DNA of 64,000 nucleotides from Henriciella marina DSM 19595. Its GTDB lineage: Bacteria > Pseudomonadota > Alphaproteobacteria > Caulobacterales > Hyphomonadaceae. Positions 43,302 through 52,010 of the stretch are shown here, piece after piece. The position numbers and the translations under genes are program-made. How positions within the stretch are numbered: position 1 is the stretch's first letter; each line of letters starts with the position of its first letter. A model generated the notes under the pieces. That model had not been told where the DNA came from, searched no databases, and saw only the letters and a list, made by a program, of their open reading frames with translations. The DNA is taken from the NCBI RefSeq assembly GCF_000376805.1, contig NZ_AQXT01000002.1:1364001-1428000 (forward strand), written 5' to 3'.

Positions 43302-44029
43302 AAGCCATTATATTGAGCGCCGGACGCGGCTCACGACTGCTGCCGCTGACCGAGACCAAGCCCAAATGCCTGCTCGAAGTCTCAGGCAAGAGCGTGCTGC
43401 GTCACCAGCTTTCGGCGTTGGATAAAGCTGGGCTCGACCATGCAACAGTCGTGACCGGGTTCCTTCCAGATCTCGTGGAAGAAGATATCGGGAAGTGGGA
43501 CGGTCGCATGTCAGTATCGACACTTTTCAATCCATTTTTTCAGGTGGCCGACAATCTTGCGAGCTGCTGGATGGCCCGCGAAACGATGGAGGGCGGCTTC
43601 CTACTCCTCAATGGCGACACACTGGTCAGCCAGCCAATTGTCGACCGTGTGGTGGCCGCCGACGACTGGTCAGTCTCGGTCACAGTCGACCGGAAGGAAG
43701 ATTACGACGCGGACGACATGAAGGTTACGCTGGACGGCGAACGCCTGATGGCAATCGGCAAACGGCTGCCGCCAGAACAGACCAATGCCGAGTCGATCGG
43801 GTTTCTCAAATTCGACGCGGACGGCGCGGCGCTCTTCCGCCACACGGTAGAAGAGATGCTGCGTACGCAGGAAGGTATTTCCGCCTGGTTCCTGAAAGCG
43901 ATAGATGCGCTGGCGAAATCTGGCGAGACGATTGGCACCTGCTCAATTGAGGGAATGAGCTGGTCGGAACTCGATACCCTTGAAGACTGGAACAGAATTA
44001 AGAAGATTTCCGCCGATCTGATTGAATAA
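43298..44029 (+). CDS. NTP transferase, sugar/alcohol-phosphate nucleotidyltransferase
   Basis: A 243-residue enzyme. AIILSAGRGSRLLPLTETKPKCLLEVSGKSVLRHQL is an intact nucleotide and phosphate binding region (2-38); LLLNGDTLVSQP gives the metal-binding Asp. The closest style is LicC or inositol-1-phosphate cytidylyltransferase, which make CDP-alcohols. As the third gene of the operon it may make the CDP-activated head group. The next island integration remnant starts 18 bp after its stop. Confidence 0.83.
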   Translation: MKAIILSAGRGSRLLPLTETKPKCLLEVSGKSVLRHQLSALDKAGLDHATVVTGFLPDLVEEDIGKWDGRMSVSTLFNPFFQVADNLASCWMARETMEGGFLLLNGDTLVSQPIVDRVVAADDWSVSVTVDRKEDYDADDMKVTLDGERLMAIGKRLPPEQTNAESIGFLKFDADGAALFRHTVEEMLRTQEGISAWFLKAIDALAKSGETIGTCSIEGMSWSELDTLEDWNRIKKISADLIE

Positions 44030-44046
44030 AATCACCCATAAACTTC

Positions 44047-44268
44047 GCAGATACCTTCTTCCAGCAATGTCCTTGCTTCGGCTCGCGCCAGGCTGATCGA
44101 TGGACAAGCCCCAAGCGGCAAGTAGCTCCTGTTTGTCGTCGAAGCGATAGGCCATGCGCCAAAGCCTGGATCCCTTGGTCGCAACCAATGAATAACCCGC
44201 CACCATAGGCTTTTCGGTATGATTAAGCTTGCGGTGCCAGCGCGCGGCTTCGTGTCTGTTAGCGGCGT
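44047..44268 (-). pseudogene. Remnant of an older P4-type integrase (5' part only)
   Basis: Minus-strand frames give PLTDTKPR, GSRLWRMAYRFDDKQELLA and PSISLARAEARTLLEEGI. These match PLTDIQVRQ, GSKLWRLRYRFDGKEKLLA and PAISLARARELRADAKALLAEGI of the intact integrase at 52007-53188. The start ATG is now ACG (44266-44268), the match jumps between frames, four codons are missing, and everything after about residue 80 is gone. It is the tail of an earlier element inserted at the same tRNA. Confidence 0.8.
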
Positions 44269-44312
44269 TTTGTTGGTACCGCCCTCATGAATGGCTCCCG
44301 AAAAACGGCAAC

Positions 44313-44351
44313 TACCAACACAAATACCAACATCTAAGCAGAACACCAACA
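44313..44351. repeat. Arm-type repeats of the older integrase (ACCAACA)
   Basis: TACCAACA at 44313 and 44325 and CACCAACA at 44344 stand 45 bp upstream of the dead integrase start. They occupy the position of the TACCCGCA array ahead of the intact integrase, but the motif differs (AAC for CCG). Confidence 0.6.
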
Positions 44352-44395
44352 CACTACGCCGGACCCGATCGGACGAAAGAACTCCGGTCAGCTTT

Positions 44396-44469
44396 TAAAA
44401 ACGCCTACTTTAGAGGGGCTTATGGAGTTTATTGGATTGTTTGGGATAATGAGATGGTGCCAGGAGAGG
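44396..44469. repeat. Left attachment region of the tRNA-Leu island
   Basis: About 74 bp match 53314-53388 with few differences, beginning TAAAAACGCCTACTTTAGA. The last 14 bp (GGTGCCAGGAGAGG, 44456-44469) copy the tRNA-Leu 3' end with one C lost; they are the likely crossover core. The rest is the integrase-proximal flank of the older element. Confidence 0.85.
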
Positions 44470-44521
44470 CATCAAAGAAGCCTTATATTCCCTTGATATA
44501 TTTGATTATTTTTCAAGTGAT

Positions 44522-44550
44522 TATTCGCAATACCCGCAAATATACCCGCA
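44522..44550. repeat. Left-end arm-type integrase repeats
   Basis: TATTCGCA (44522), TACCCGCA (44531) and TACCCGCA (44543), in direct orientation. The 9- and 12-bp spacing equals that of the first three repeats at the right end (53222, 53231, 53243). Confidence 0.65.
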
Positions 44551-44565
44551 ATCACATGCGTTCAC

Positions 44566-47151
44566 TTACCCCGTGAAGTCGCTTGCGACAGGGCTGGCGA
44601 ATACATTCCGCGCCGACGAAGTCGTTAAAACTGCATCCCGTACGCTAGCTTCCGTCATATCGAGCACTTTGAAATTGCCGCTTGGCATTTTAGCGATCGA
44701 ATCGATCCTGCGATACATGCCCGCGTGTTTTTCGGCATATCTGGCAAGCCCCTGAAGCTTGGGCAAAGCATCACTCAAATATGTGCCGTGCGGATCTACG
44801 ATATCAGCAACCAATGATCCGTCAGCAATCTCGGAGAAACAAATGAAGTCCGGCCGGACAATCTTGGCGACGCCGTCAATCTCGTAAGAAATGCCTAGCG
44901 ACTGCTGATTCGTTACCGGCGGATTGCGATACCAAGCCACAAATCCTGTCCGGTTCATCTCTGTCGTAAGAACCGAAACTTCATCCGCGTTCAAATCGCC
45001 CGGAAACAGTCCGTCGGAATCGCACATAAGATGATTTTCATACTTCGGCAGATCAACCGTTTGACCGTCCGGATTTTTTGCCTTCGTTTGTTGTTGCCAG
45101 ACTTTCGGGCGCACCAGGTCGATATCCATCGGATCGGTGCTCATCGCCCGAATGTCCCTGTACGCGTCTTGCCGGTCATCCTTCAGGCTCTTGATTGCGA
45201 CCCGGTATTGCGTGAGCCACTGTTCGGCCAGTTCATCGGCGGCTGCGTCGAGTTTGGCCTTGATATCCGGGACAAGGCCCAATGCGGCAACATGAGTGTG
45301 CGCTTCGATCAAGGCTTCTTCATCGTCTTCAGCGTCTTCATTTTTCGCCGCGAGATGTTCGCTGTAGGTCTTGGCTAGATCAGGAGAGATTGCGCGGCTG
45401 GCTCGCCTGTAGGCGTCATCGATTACAGCAAAGTCAGCATCTTCGACAAAGTCGTTAAAGCTGCGCTGTTGCGTATACACATCGGCTACCAGCGTTGCCC
45501 CCTCCACTTGCAACACAGAATCGCGAGCTTCTTGGATTTGCGCACTGTACGTCACAGCGAGGCCATCCAGAACGCTGTGCATGCGGCGGTGTGCTTCTTT
45601 GCCTGCATCCGGCAGAAGACCATCAACTGCCAACCGATGCGCAAGTATCGTTAGTCGCTTGACCGGCTTGGCTTGTCGCTTGGGCGGCGATTGAGACGGC
45701 AGCGATTCCAGTTTCTGCCAGACTGCTTCCGAGATATTCGGATTGGGTAGCATGTCGACGGGATTAATCAGGACTCTGCGACCTGTTCCATCGCCGCCCA
45801 ATTCACCGCCATGAATGAGAAGGTCAACTACGCGCTCGACCGTCTTGCGGTTGAAATGCGGAAGAAGGCAATCGACTGAGTTGAGCAATTCGTTGCCAGG
45901 TATGCGGCGCGCCAGCGGCGTCCTGACCATCCGTCCCAGCAATTGGGTGATATGCGTGTCATCAGACGCCGCACGAAACGATACCATGACTTCCGCACGT
46001 GGACAGTCCCAGCCCGTACTAATCGCATCCTTGGCGATCAGAATGCGCACCCAATCTGCCTCCTGCACCCGTTCCGGCGCAATGTAAGGCGCTGCATATG
46101 GCCCGAAACCCTCATTCTTGTGTTCACCAAACACGTTCGCAATGCTGGAGGGATCAAGCTCCGGCCACTCATGAAAGATTGTCTGCAGCCAGAGCCCGAT
46201 TTCATCATGGTCGGGGCTGTTGGGCACTTGCAGCACCATCAACGGCTTAATCGCTTTGTGTGCATCCTGCAGCTTGGCGTAATTAGTCCAAGCTTTCGAA
46301 ATCTCGCGCAGCTTGGCCGTGCCCCGCCGCAGCAAGACCGTCGAGAAATCGCCCGACTCTTCCGGCACATCGAGATTGATCGTGTCCTTGAGAAGACCGG
46401 AATCCTGCACCTTCTTTGAATCCACCACTACGTTGGGCAAGGTCGAAAGGCCCGGTATATCCCGGATCGCATTATCAAAGCGCTCCACGGTCGCGGAAAT
46501 GCCCCACACAACCGGAATACCGGGCACGCGGCCCTGTCCGCCGATCAGCCGCGTCACGATCGTCTGACGGCCTGTCGCTGTTCCCCGCATACCACGATGC
46601 GCCTCATCCAGAACAAGATAGAGCGTCAGCTCCGGGTCTTCGATCGTATTCTGGATTGTGTCCCAGATCGTATGAGACCGTGCATCGGGCAGCAGTCGCC
46701 GCCCATCATCTGTTACAATAGCGTTTTCATCGTCATCATGGCCGCGCACAAGCAGGCTGTTTCTCGACAGCTTCTGCGTGTTCAGGAAATACACCTTGCC
46801 AGGTTCGAATCGCTCACGCCCGAAACTGCTTTCCACCGTCACAAGATCAGAAACGGTCAGCTTGTCGGAAGCCTCCATCAGCCTGTATTTAGACTGTTCA
46901 TTCAGGGACGGGTCATCGCTAAACCAGATCACTACGGCGCCCCGGTCAGGCTCGAACTCGAAATCGGCGCTGCCGTGGAAAAGCGCCTCGATAACCGCCG
47001 CCGCCATGACCGTCTTGCCAGCGCCAGTTGTCGCCGTCAGCGAGAATGCCTGCTTATCCTGGTCTTCATGCCAGCGCTTGCGCGCCTTGCGCAAATTGAC
47101 CAGCACATCAGCGACCGCTTCTTCCTGATAGTCTTTCAGTGTGAACTTCAT
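44566..47151 (-). CDS. Type III-like restriction helicase-nuclease (Res)
   Basis: An 861-residue SF2 helicase. TATTGAGKTVMAAA (motif I, about 39-52), VLDEAHRG (motif II) and GISATVERF (motif III) are followed by the STGWDCPRAEVMVSFR and QLLGRMVRTPLARR C-terminal motor blocks. Near the end IVRPDFICFSE and VADIVDPHG sit where the PD-(D/E)xK nuclease should be; the Lys position is not obvious. It starts 3 bp after the Mod stop. With Mod it would cut unmethylated foreign DNA after translocation. Confidence 0.87.
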   Translation of the reverse strand: MKFTLKDYQEEAVADVLVNLRKARKRWHEDQDKQAFSLTATTGAGKTVMAAAVIEALFHGSADFEFEPDRGAVVIWFSDDPSLNEQSKYRLMEASDKLTVSDLVTVESSFGRERFEPGKVYFLNTQKLSRNSLLVRGHDDDENAIVTDDGRRLLPDARSHTIWDTIQNTIEDPELTLYLVLDEAHRGMRGTATGRQTIVTRLIGGQGRVPGIPVVWGISATVERFDNAIRDIPGLSTLPNVVVDSKKVQDSGLLKDTINLDVPEESGDFSTVLLRRGTAKLREISKAWTNYAKLQDAHKAIKPLMVLQVPNSPDHDEIGLWLQTIFHEWPELDPSSIANVFGEHKNEGFGPYAAPYIAPERVQEADWVRILIAKDAISTGWDCPRAEVMVSFRAASDDTHITQLLGRMVRTPLARRIPGNELLNSVDCLLPHFNRKTVERVVDLLIHGGELGGDGTGRRVLINPVDMLPNPNISEAVWQKLESLPSQSPPKRQAKPVKRLTILAHRLAVDGLLPDAGKEAHRRMHSVLDGLAVTYSAQIQEARDSVLQVEGATLVADVYTQQRSFNDFVEDADFAVIDDAYRRASRAISPDLAKTYSEHLAAKNEDAEDDEEALIEAHTHVAALGLVPDIKAKLDAAADELAEQWLTQYRVAIKSLKDDRQDAYRDIRAMSTDPMDIDLVRPKVWQQQTKAKNPDGQTVDLPKYENHLMCDSDGLFPGDLNADEVSVLTTEMNRTGFVAWYRNPPVTNQQSLGISYEIDGVAKIVRPDFICFSEIADGSLVADIVDPHGTYLSDALPKLQGLARYAEKHAGMYRRIDSIAKMPSGNFKVLDMTEASVRDAVLTTSSARNVFASPVASDFTG

Positions 47152-47154
47152 GGC

Positions 47155-49266
47155 CTAGCGCCCCATCGAGAAGCGGAAATTTGTGAGGTAGGATTCATAG
47201 AGACGCACAGGCTCGACGCCGTCGGGCAGGTCCTGGGCGACAGACTGGAAGCGGCGCTCGTCATCTGTGACGATATAGGCGATGCGGATCGCGCTCTTGT
47301 TACCGATCGTCGCGCAATAAGCATCCGCCTGATCGAGATCTGTCAGCAAGCCATACGTATCGGCAACGTCCCATCCATTTTCGGGCAGCGTTTCGATCCG
47401 CCGGCCTTCGCTGCCTGCCTTCATCCAGAGAAGCGGCGCAATGCGGGCGAAAGCCTTGTTATGGCCGACGGAGATCGGAGCTTCATAGGTCAGCGTGAAA
47501 AACTCGGCATTCTCTTCAAACCCATCCGCCATAGGAAATTCGTCGGTGAACTTGTAGTCACCCTTGATCGGATTGCCGTCCGGCGTCTTGCCGGTGATCG
47601 CCGCCGCGATACGCGGCTTGGTGATATGATCGCAAATACCCCATGTCTCCCAATTCGTGTCGCCCGGACGTAAGCCAGCTTCGCACAGTGCCTTCTGCTC
47701 GTCGGCAGCGACCTCATTATTGGTAACAGAAATGCACTGCCGCCTTCCGCCATCCTGCTTGTTCAGGCGCATTATCGCGTGGGCCGTGGTGCCAGATCCG
47801 GCAAAAAAATCTAAGACCATAGCTCTCGGCCTCTCAGCGAGAAAATATCTAAGAGCGTCTTCAACCGCGTAAATAGATTTAGGGAAAGGAAACCGACGAC
47901 CTGGGAGCATGGCCGCCAAAAAGTCGGACCCTCCTGTGCGTGCATTGTGAGAAGCCCGGGTCCAATTTGTGGTCGGTAATTGCGCTTTTCCCTTTGTATA
48001 ATGAGCCCGCACTGACCCATCTTTCATTCGCTTCGTTATTTCGGCACGTCCGTTCTCAATGTCCGAAATTCCTCCGCCATACATACCGGCAATTGAGAAT
48101 GCTTGAGGCTTATCAGGAGCGAAAGCCCCAACCCTCAAATACCCTTTCTGCGCTCGCCGCCAAGCAACTTCTGGCCTCGTAGACCACATCATTTCCGTGC
48201 CATCGTCGCGGACGGGAAAAACGGCGACCAGTCCTTCCGGGGCGGTTATTGAATGACGGTCGACGTCAAGCGGCAACGGTTCACCTACCCGGACAATTTT
48301 TTTGGCCGACGGATCTACGAAGATCGCATAAAACTGATTAGGTCGGGAATCTCGAGTATTGGCTGGATTATGCCGGCGGAAAGTATCCCACCTAACTTCT
48401 TTGGGCTTCTCTTCCAGAAACACATCAGCAGCAATAGGAGCGCGGCCAATCCTAACAAAGTAGATATACTCGTCGACACGATTAAACGAATCCGGGCGGC
48501 TTGTGCCGTTCGGGTTGATTACGCTGGATATCATTTGGATGCGTGCGCCGGGAAAAGTCTGCTCCAACAGCAAACCAAGCCGCAGATATTCCTTTTCATC
48601 AATCGTGACGATCAAGACCGACGATTCCGCATTCAGTAGTTCCCGCGCGACTAGGATCCGCCTCTCCATGAAGGCGAGCCATTTCGAATGTCGATAGAGA
48701 TCATCGTCCTCGACATAATCGTTGTTGTATTTCCAGTCCTTCGCGCCGGTATTGTATGGCGGGTCGATATAGATCGCATCAATCTTGCCGCGATGCGTAT
48801 AAGTCAGCGCTTCCAGCGCATGAAAATTCTCGCCATTGATCACCGTGTGAAAAGGCTTGTCGCCGCCGCGCTCGACCTTGCCAGTGCTGACCAGTCCCGG
48901 ATAAATGTAGTCGCGAAACTCTGCCACCACGCACAGATCGGCAGCATCTACCGTGCACAGATTCTCATCGTCGCCATCTAATACCTGCAAATGAGCTAGG
49001 CGTTTGCTGGCGGACCGCTCTATTCGAATAACCTTCCAAAGGCGCGAATCGCCTTTCGACGTATCGGCGCGTACCGGCAACACTCTCACCTTGTCTCCCC
49101 GCCGAACAGGGCGGCCCGGCAATTCTACACTCTCGGGGCGGTGCCGTTCGAAATTCAAGCCAAAAGACCGGCGCGAAGCGAGCATTTTGAACTCGCGTTC
49201 CAGCTCACGTCCTAGCGCTTCATCCTTTGCCTTGGTCTGTGCTATTAGATCGGTCAGGCGTGACAT
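47155..49266 (-). CDS. Type III-like DNA methyltransferase (Mod)
   Basis: A 703-residue beta-class methyltransferase. DAIYIDPPYNTG (about 162) is motif IV and MVLDFFAGSGTTAHAI (about 480) motif I, in the beta order. A 150-residue N-terminal domain precedes the catalytic part, and the segment between the motifs should read the target sequence. ATG 49266 (MSRLTDLIAQTKAKD) is preferred to GTG 49305 by resemblance to family starts. A 25-codon ORF from about 49334 ends inside the first codons of mod and might couple its translation. It is the first gene of the mod-res pair. Confidence 0.88.
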   Translation of the reverse strand: MSRLTDLIAQTKAKDEALGRELEREFKMLASRRSFGLNFERHRPESVELPGRPVRRGDKVRVLPVRADTSKGDSRLWKVIRIERSASKRLAHLQVLDGDDENLCTVDAADLCVVAEFRDYIYPGLVSTGKVERGGDKPFHTVINGENFHALEALTYTHRGKIDAIYIDPPYNTGAKDWKYNNDYVEDDDLYRHSKWLAFMERRILVARELLNAESSVLIVTIDEKEYLRLGLLLEQTFPGARIQMISSVINPNGTSRPDSFNRVDEYIYFVRIGRAPIAADVFLEEKPKEVRWDTFRRHNPANTRDSRPNQFYAIFVDPSAKKIVRVGEPLPLDVDRHSITAPEGLVAVFPVRDDGTEMMWSTRPEVAWRRAQKGYLRVGAFAPDKPQAFSIAGMYGGGISDIENGRAEITKRMKDGSVRAHYTKGKAQLPTTNWTRASHNARTGGSDFLAAMLPGRRFPFPKSIYAVEDALRYFLAERPRAMVLDFFAGSGTTAHAIMRLNKQDGGRRQCISVTNNEVAADEQKALCEAGLRPGDTNWETWGICDHITKPRIAAAITGKTPDGNPIKGDYKFTDEFPMADGFEENAEFFTLTYEAPISVGHNKAFARIAPLLWMKAGSEGRRIETLPENGWDVADTYGLLTDLDQADAYCATIGNKSAIRIAYIVTDDERRFQSVAQDLPDGVEPVRLYESYLTNFRFSMGR

Positions 49267-49579
49267 TGTCGAACGCCCATCGTCAGCAGCGCTTGCGGCG
49301 CCCACCCGTTCACAAATTCGCTCATAGTCGATTCCATCCCTGAAGGCACATCGAAGGCTATTCGGGCAGCGGCATCAAGCCTGAAACTCCGGGTTAGCTG
49401 CGTCGCTTGCGCACGCGCGCGAGAAAACTGAGTTAGCGTTTTCTTGATACAAGGTCGCTAGTGGCGGGGGGGAAAGATGCTCCAGAGATATGCTCGCCCC
49501 CGCTATAGCTTGAACTGTGGACACGAAAAATCAGGTCTGCCGCCGGTATCTGTATACAATACGCTGAAGTTCGCCCCCC

Positions 49580-50176
49580 CTAACCCCTCTTCCTGCCCAT
49601 CTTCAAAAAATCCTGCATCAACAGAGCGTCCAGACGCGCCGCCGCATCCCAGTCCTGATCGCGCAGGCGCAGCCATGTGCGCCAGTGCATGCCCTTTGGC
49701 CGGTCAGGAAACGCATGGATTAAGCCCATCTCGCCCTTCAGCTTCTGGCGCACACGCATCGCCCGCGTCACGCCCGGTGCATAGATGCGCTCATACTGGC
49801 TTTCATAGGTGAGGCGGTAGCACCGCCTGCAACGGAAGTACGCGCCGCCATAGAGTACCCGGCAGCGCCGCCCGCAGCCCCCGCATTCGATCCACCAGCG
49901 CCGCCCGCCAAAAGGCTGTTCAGTGGCGCTCATGACGAAGCTCTCTTCGATATGCTGGCGCTCGCCACTCTTCGGGATCGAATAGTGCAGAACCATGCGA
50001 TCGGGTGACAGGCGATAGCCGACACTGCCAGTCTTGTGATCGCCTCTCGACCAGGTCAGCGTGCCGATGCGGTGACGGTGAAACCATTCACGCGGAAAGC
50101 CCGCCAGATCCAGCTTGTGAAACTGATCGCTTCTGGCCGCCCCGCGTGCATGCCGCCCTGATCCATAGCCGCCCAT
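49580..50176 (-). CDS. Island hypothetical with zinc ribbon
   Basis: A 198-residue basic protein beginning MGGYGSGRHARGAARSD. The middle has CGGCGRRCRVLYGGAYFRCRRCY: four cysteines in CxxC-type pairs that should bind zinc. Proteins with this start and ribbon are common in alphaproteobacterial islands; no function is known to me. ATG 50176 is chosen over 50200 because the MGGYGSGR opening is characteristic. A DNA- or RNA-binding role is guessed from the basic ribbon. Confidence 0.72.
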   Translation of the reverse strand: MGGYGSGRHARGAARSDQFHKLDLAGFPREWFHRHRIGTLTWSRGDHKTGSVGYRLSPDRMVLHYSIPKSGERQHIEESFVMSATEQPFGGRRWWIECGGCGRRCRVLYGGAYFRCRRCYRLTYESQYERIYAPGVTRAMRVRQKLKGEMGLIHAFPDRPKGMHWRTWLRLRDQDWDAAARLDALLMQDFLKMGRKRG

Positions 50177-50452
50177 GACTTCGGCCTTTCGTTTTCGCAA
50201 TCATGTGGAAAGTGGACAGCGCCGGAGCCTGCCGGACACGCCGCCCGCCTTGCCCCGCTCGTGTGAGCGGCGGGGCGGCGTTGGGCTCAGCATCAGGTTT
50301 TGCTAGGTTCAGCATGTCTACTGCAACGCTATATGGGTGGACGGGGAATTTCCGCGTCCGGCAGCATCCGGCGTAGGCGTCTGCCAACATTGAGGTTTTC
50401 TCAGGTTTTGGAGTGTCCGAGCTCTTTTCCGGGCGCATCAGATTTGAGGCGT

Positions 50453-50869
50453 TCATGCTACAGATTTTAGGCGTTCGGATTTGTTGCTCTCTCGCCAAAG
50501 CTTGATTGGAAGATTTGGGTCGCCCGCCTTAGCTTCTGTATCGTATCGGGTAAGCGACACGACACGTTCACGGCTTCTCGCATTGCCTCGATTGCGGCCC
50601 TTGCGTTCCTCCTTGAGGAAGCCGCCAGCAATCAGCTCATTTATGGCCTGCTTCGCACTCGCTGGAGAACACCCGCAAAGTTCAGCCATACGACGCTCCC
50701 CCACAGGAAACCTGTTGAAGCCATCGGGGCGGTAGGACGCCAGCAGGAGCGATATGATCTTGAAGGCAGGAGGTGACAGCTTCAGCCAGGCTGGATGCTT
50801 TAGCCAGTGATCGTAAATCCTTGCGTGAGGTCGATCATGGCGACTGCTAGGGTATGTGGGTTGGGACAT
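50453..50869 (-). CDS. Winged-helix protein of the island
   Basis: A 138-residue protein. Residues 30-100 form a helix-turn-helix/winged region: AFKIISLLLASYRPDGFNRFPVGERRMAELCGCSPASAKQAINELIAGGFLKEE. The tail is basic and polar. It resembles the replication-initiator or MarR-like wings seen in mobile islands, where it may regulate excision or replication. No partner is obvious beyond AlpA, which lies 18 bp upstream in the same direction. Confidence 0.7.
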   Translation of the reverse strand: MSQPTYPSSRHDRPHARIYDHWLKHPAWLKLSPPAFKIISLLLASYRPDGFNRFPVGERRMAELCGCSPASAKQAINELIAGGFLKEERKGRNRGNARSRERVVSLTRYDTEAKAGDPNLPIKLWRESNKSERLKSVA

Positions 50870-50887
50870 CTGATCTAACGCCGCAAA

Positions 50888-51094
50888 TTATGCCGCGCCG
50901 TTTTCGATCAGCTCGCGAATGTCTTCCACGCGCCAGACAGTGACACGTGCGCCCAGCTTCTTCGGCTGCGGAAAGCGTCCGTCTTTGACGCCAGCCCACC
51001 AGGTCGATTTGCTGACAGGGATCGGTCCGTATGGCGCAAGAATAGACTTCAGGCGCAGAAAGCCTGTTTCAGGAAGTTCTGAAATGTAGGACAT
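50888..51094 (-). CDS. AlpA-family regulator / excisionase
   Basis: A 68-residue MerR-like DNA-binding protein. FLRLKSILAPYGPIPVSKSTWWAGVKDGRFPQPKKLGARVTVWRVEDIRELI is the AlpA domain across the whole length. In P4-type elements AlpA activates or assists the adjacent integrase in excision, and the integrase lies two genes away in this element. Confidence 0.88.
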   Translation of the reverse strand: MSYISELPETGFLRLKSILAPYGPIPVSKSTWWAGVKDGRFPQPKKLGARVTVWRVEDIRELIENGAA

Positions 51095-51221
51095 GGTGTG
51101 TCTCCGTCGTTAGGACGGTGACAAGGTGCGTTAGAACATATCGTGAAAATAGATGGTTAGCTTACGTTTTTTCTTGGATAGGTTGCGGCCTTCTAGTGAA
51201 GACCTTTATGGTCCGCGAACC

Positions 51222-52010
51222 TCAAAATGGAATTTCCTCATCAAAATTCGTATTAAAATCTGGACCTTGTAGCCCTTTCGCTTCTGTTGACGGAGTCAAC
51301 CGTAGCTTGCGGGGAGCGAGAACTGAAGTCGTATTGACACTGCTTTCGGCCGACGAATCCGCCCCCTTTGCGGCCAACCTCCCGCCCCCCGGATTCCAAT
51401 TGGCTATGCGAGCTGCGTCATTGAGAAACTGGTCAGTCACTTTGCCTTCATCGTCTACAAGTTCGAATTTGGAAGCATTCTCGGTCAGCCAATCTTTAAC
51501 TTGATCCTTCACGGTGCGATTTTCGTCAGGATTAGCGCTAACATGCTCCCATGCAGCTATCGTGGCAGCTAGCTTCGGCGCATAGTGCGGATGATCGGGG
51601 TTGAGATAGTCAGGTTGTATCTCAACAAGCTCGAATAGATGGTTGATATCGACTCTCTTTGAACGTAGCCATTCGCGAAGACTATCCATATCGACCGTTG
51701 AACGGTCTGGATCGACAGAGTTCTCAATCGGCCTTTCATTTTCTTCGTAAGTCATATTCGGCACAATCAGGCCGCTGATCTTTTGCTTGCGCAAAGCACC
51801 TATCAGAACCTGCCTAATTGCCCTGTAGCCAGCAGGCTGTTGGTCTACGTTTTGATATTCAACACTGTGGTATTTTCCAGGATCAAGATTGAGAAAAAGA
51901 AGACTGGCCTCTGTGATCGTCAACTCTTCCGCCAACAACCAAAGCACTGTGGACGGCTGATAGAGATTATCACCCAAGGTAATAACGATGTTTTCCGGCG
52001 TATCCGTCAT
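51222..52010 (-). CDS. Unknown island protein coupled to integrase
   Basis: A 262-residue acidic protein starting MTDTPENIVITLGDN. The ATG overlaps the integrase stop (ATGA), so an in-frame start at 52064 inside the integrase gene is rejected. The sequence shows no membrane segment; VDMDSLREWLRSKRVDINHLFE looks helical and the last 50 residues are disordered-looking. I recognise no family. Being translated from the integrase message suggests a role in integration control or a cargo function added at that site. Confidence 0.7.
   Translation of the reverse strand: MTDTPENIVITLGDNLYQPSTVLWLLAEELTITEASLLFLNLDPGKYHSVEYQNVDQQPAGYRAIRQVLIGALRKQKISGLIVPNMTYEENERPIENSVDPDRSTVDMDSLREWLRSKRVDINHLFELVEIQPDYLNPDHPHYAPKLAATIAAWEHVSANPDENRTVKDQVKDWLTENASKFELVDDEGKVTDQFLNDAARIANWNPGGGRLAAKGADSSAESSVNTTSVLAPRKLRLTPSTEAKGLQGPDFNTNFDEEIPF

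Noticed and set aside
50088-50498. A 136-codon minus-strand frame between the zinc-ribbon and winged-helix genes
   Set aside because: It overlaps both neighbours in other frames by 89 and 46 bp, has no ribosome site I trust, and ends in a low-complexity basic stretch. It could be real, but the support is too weak to list.
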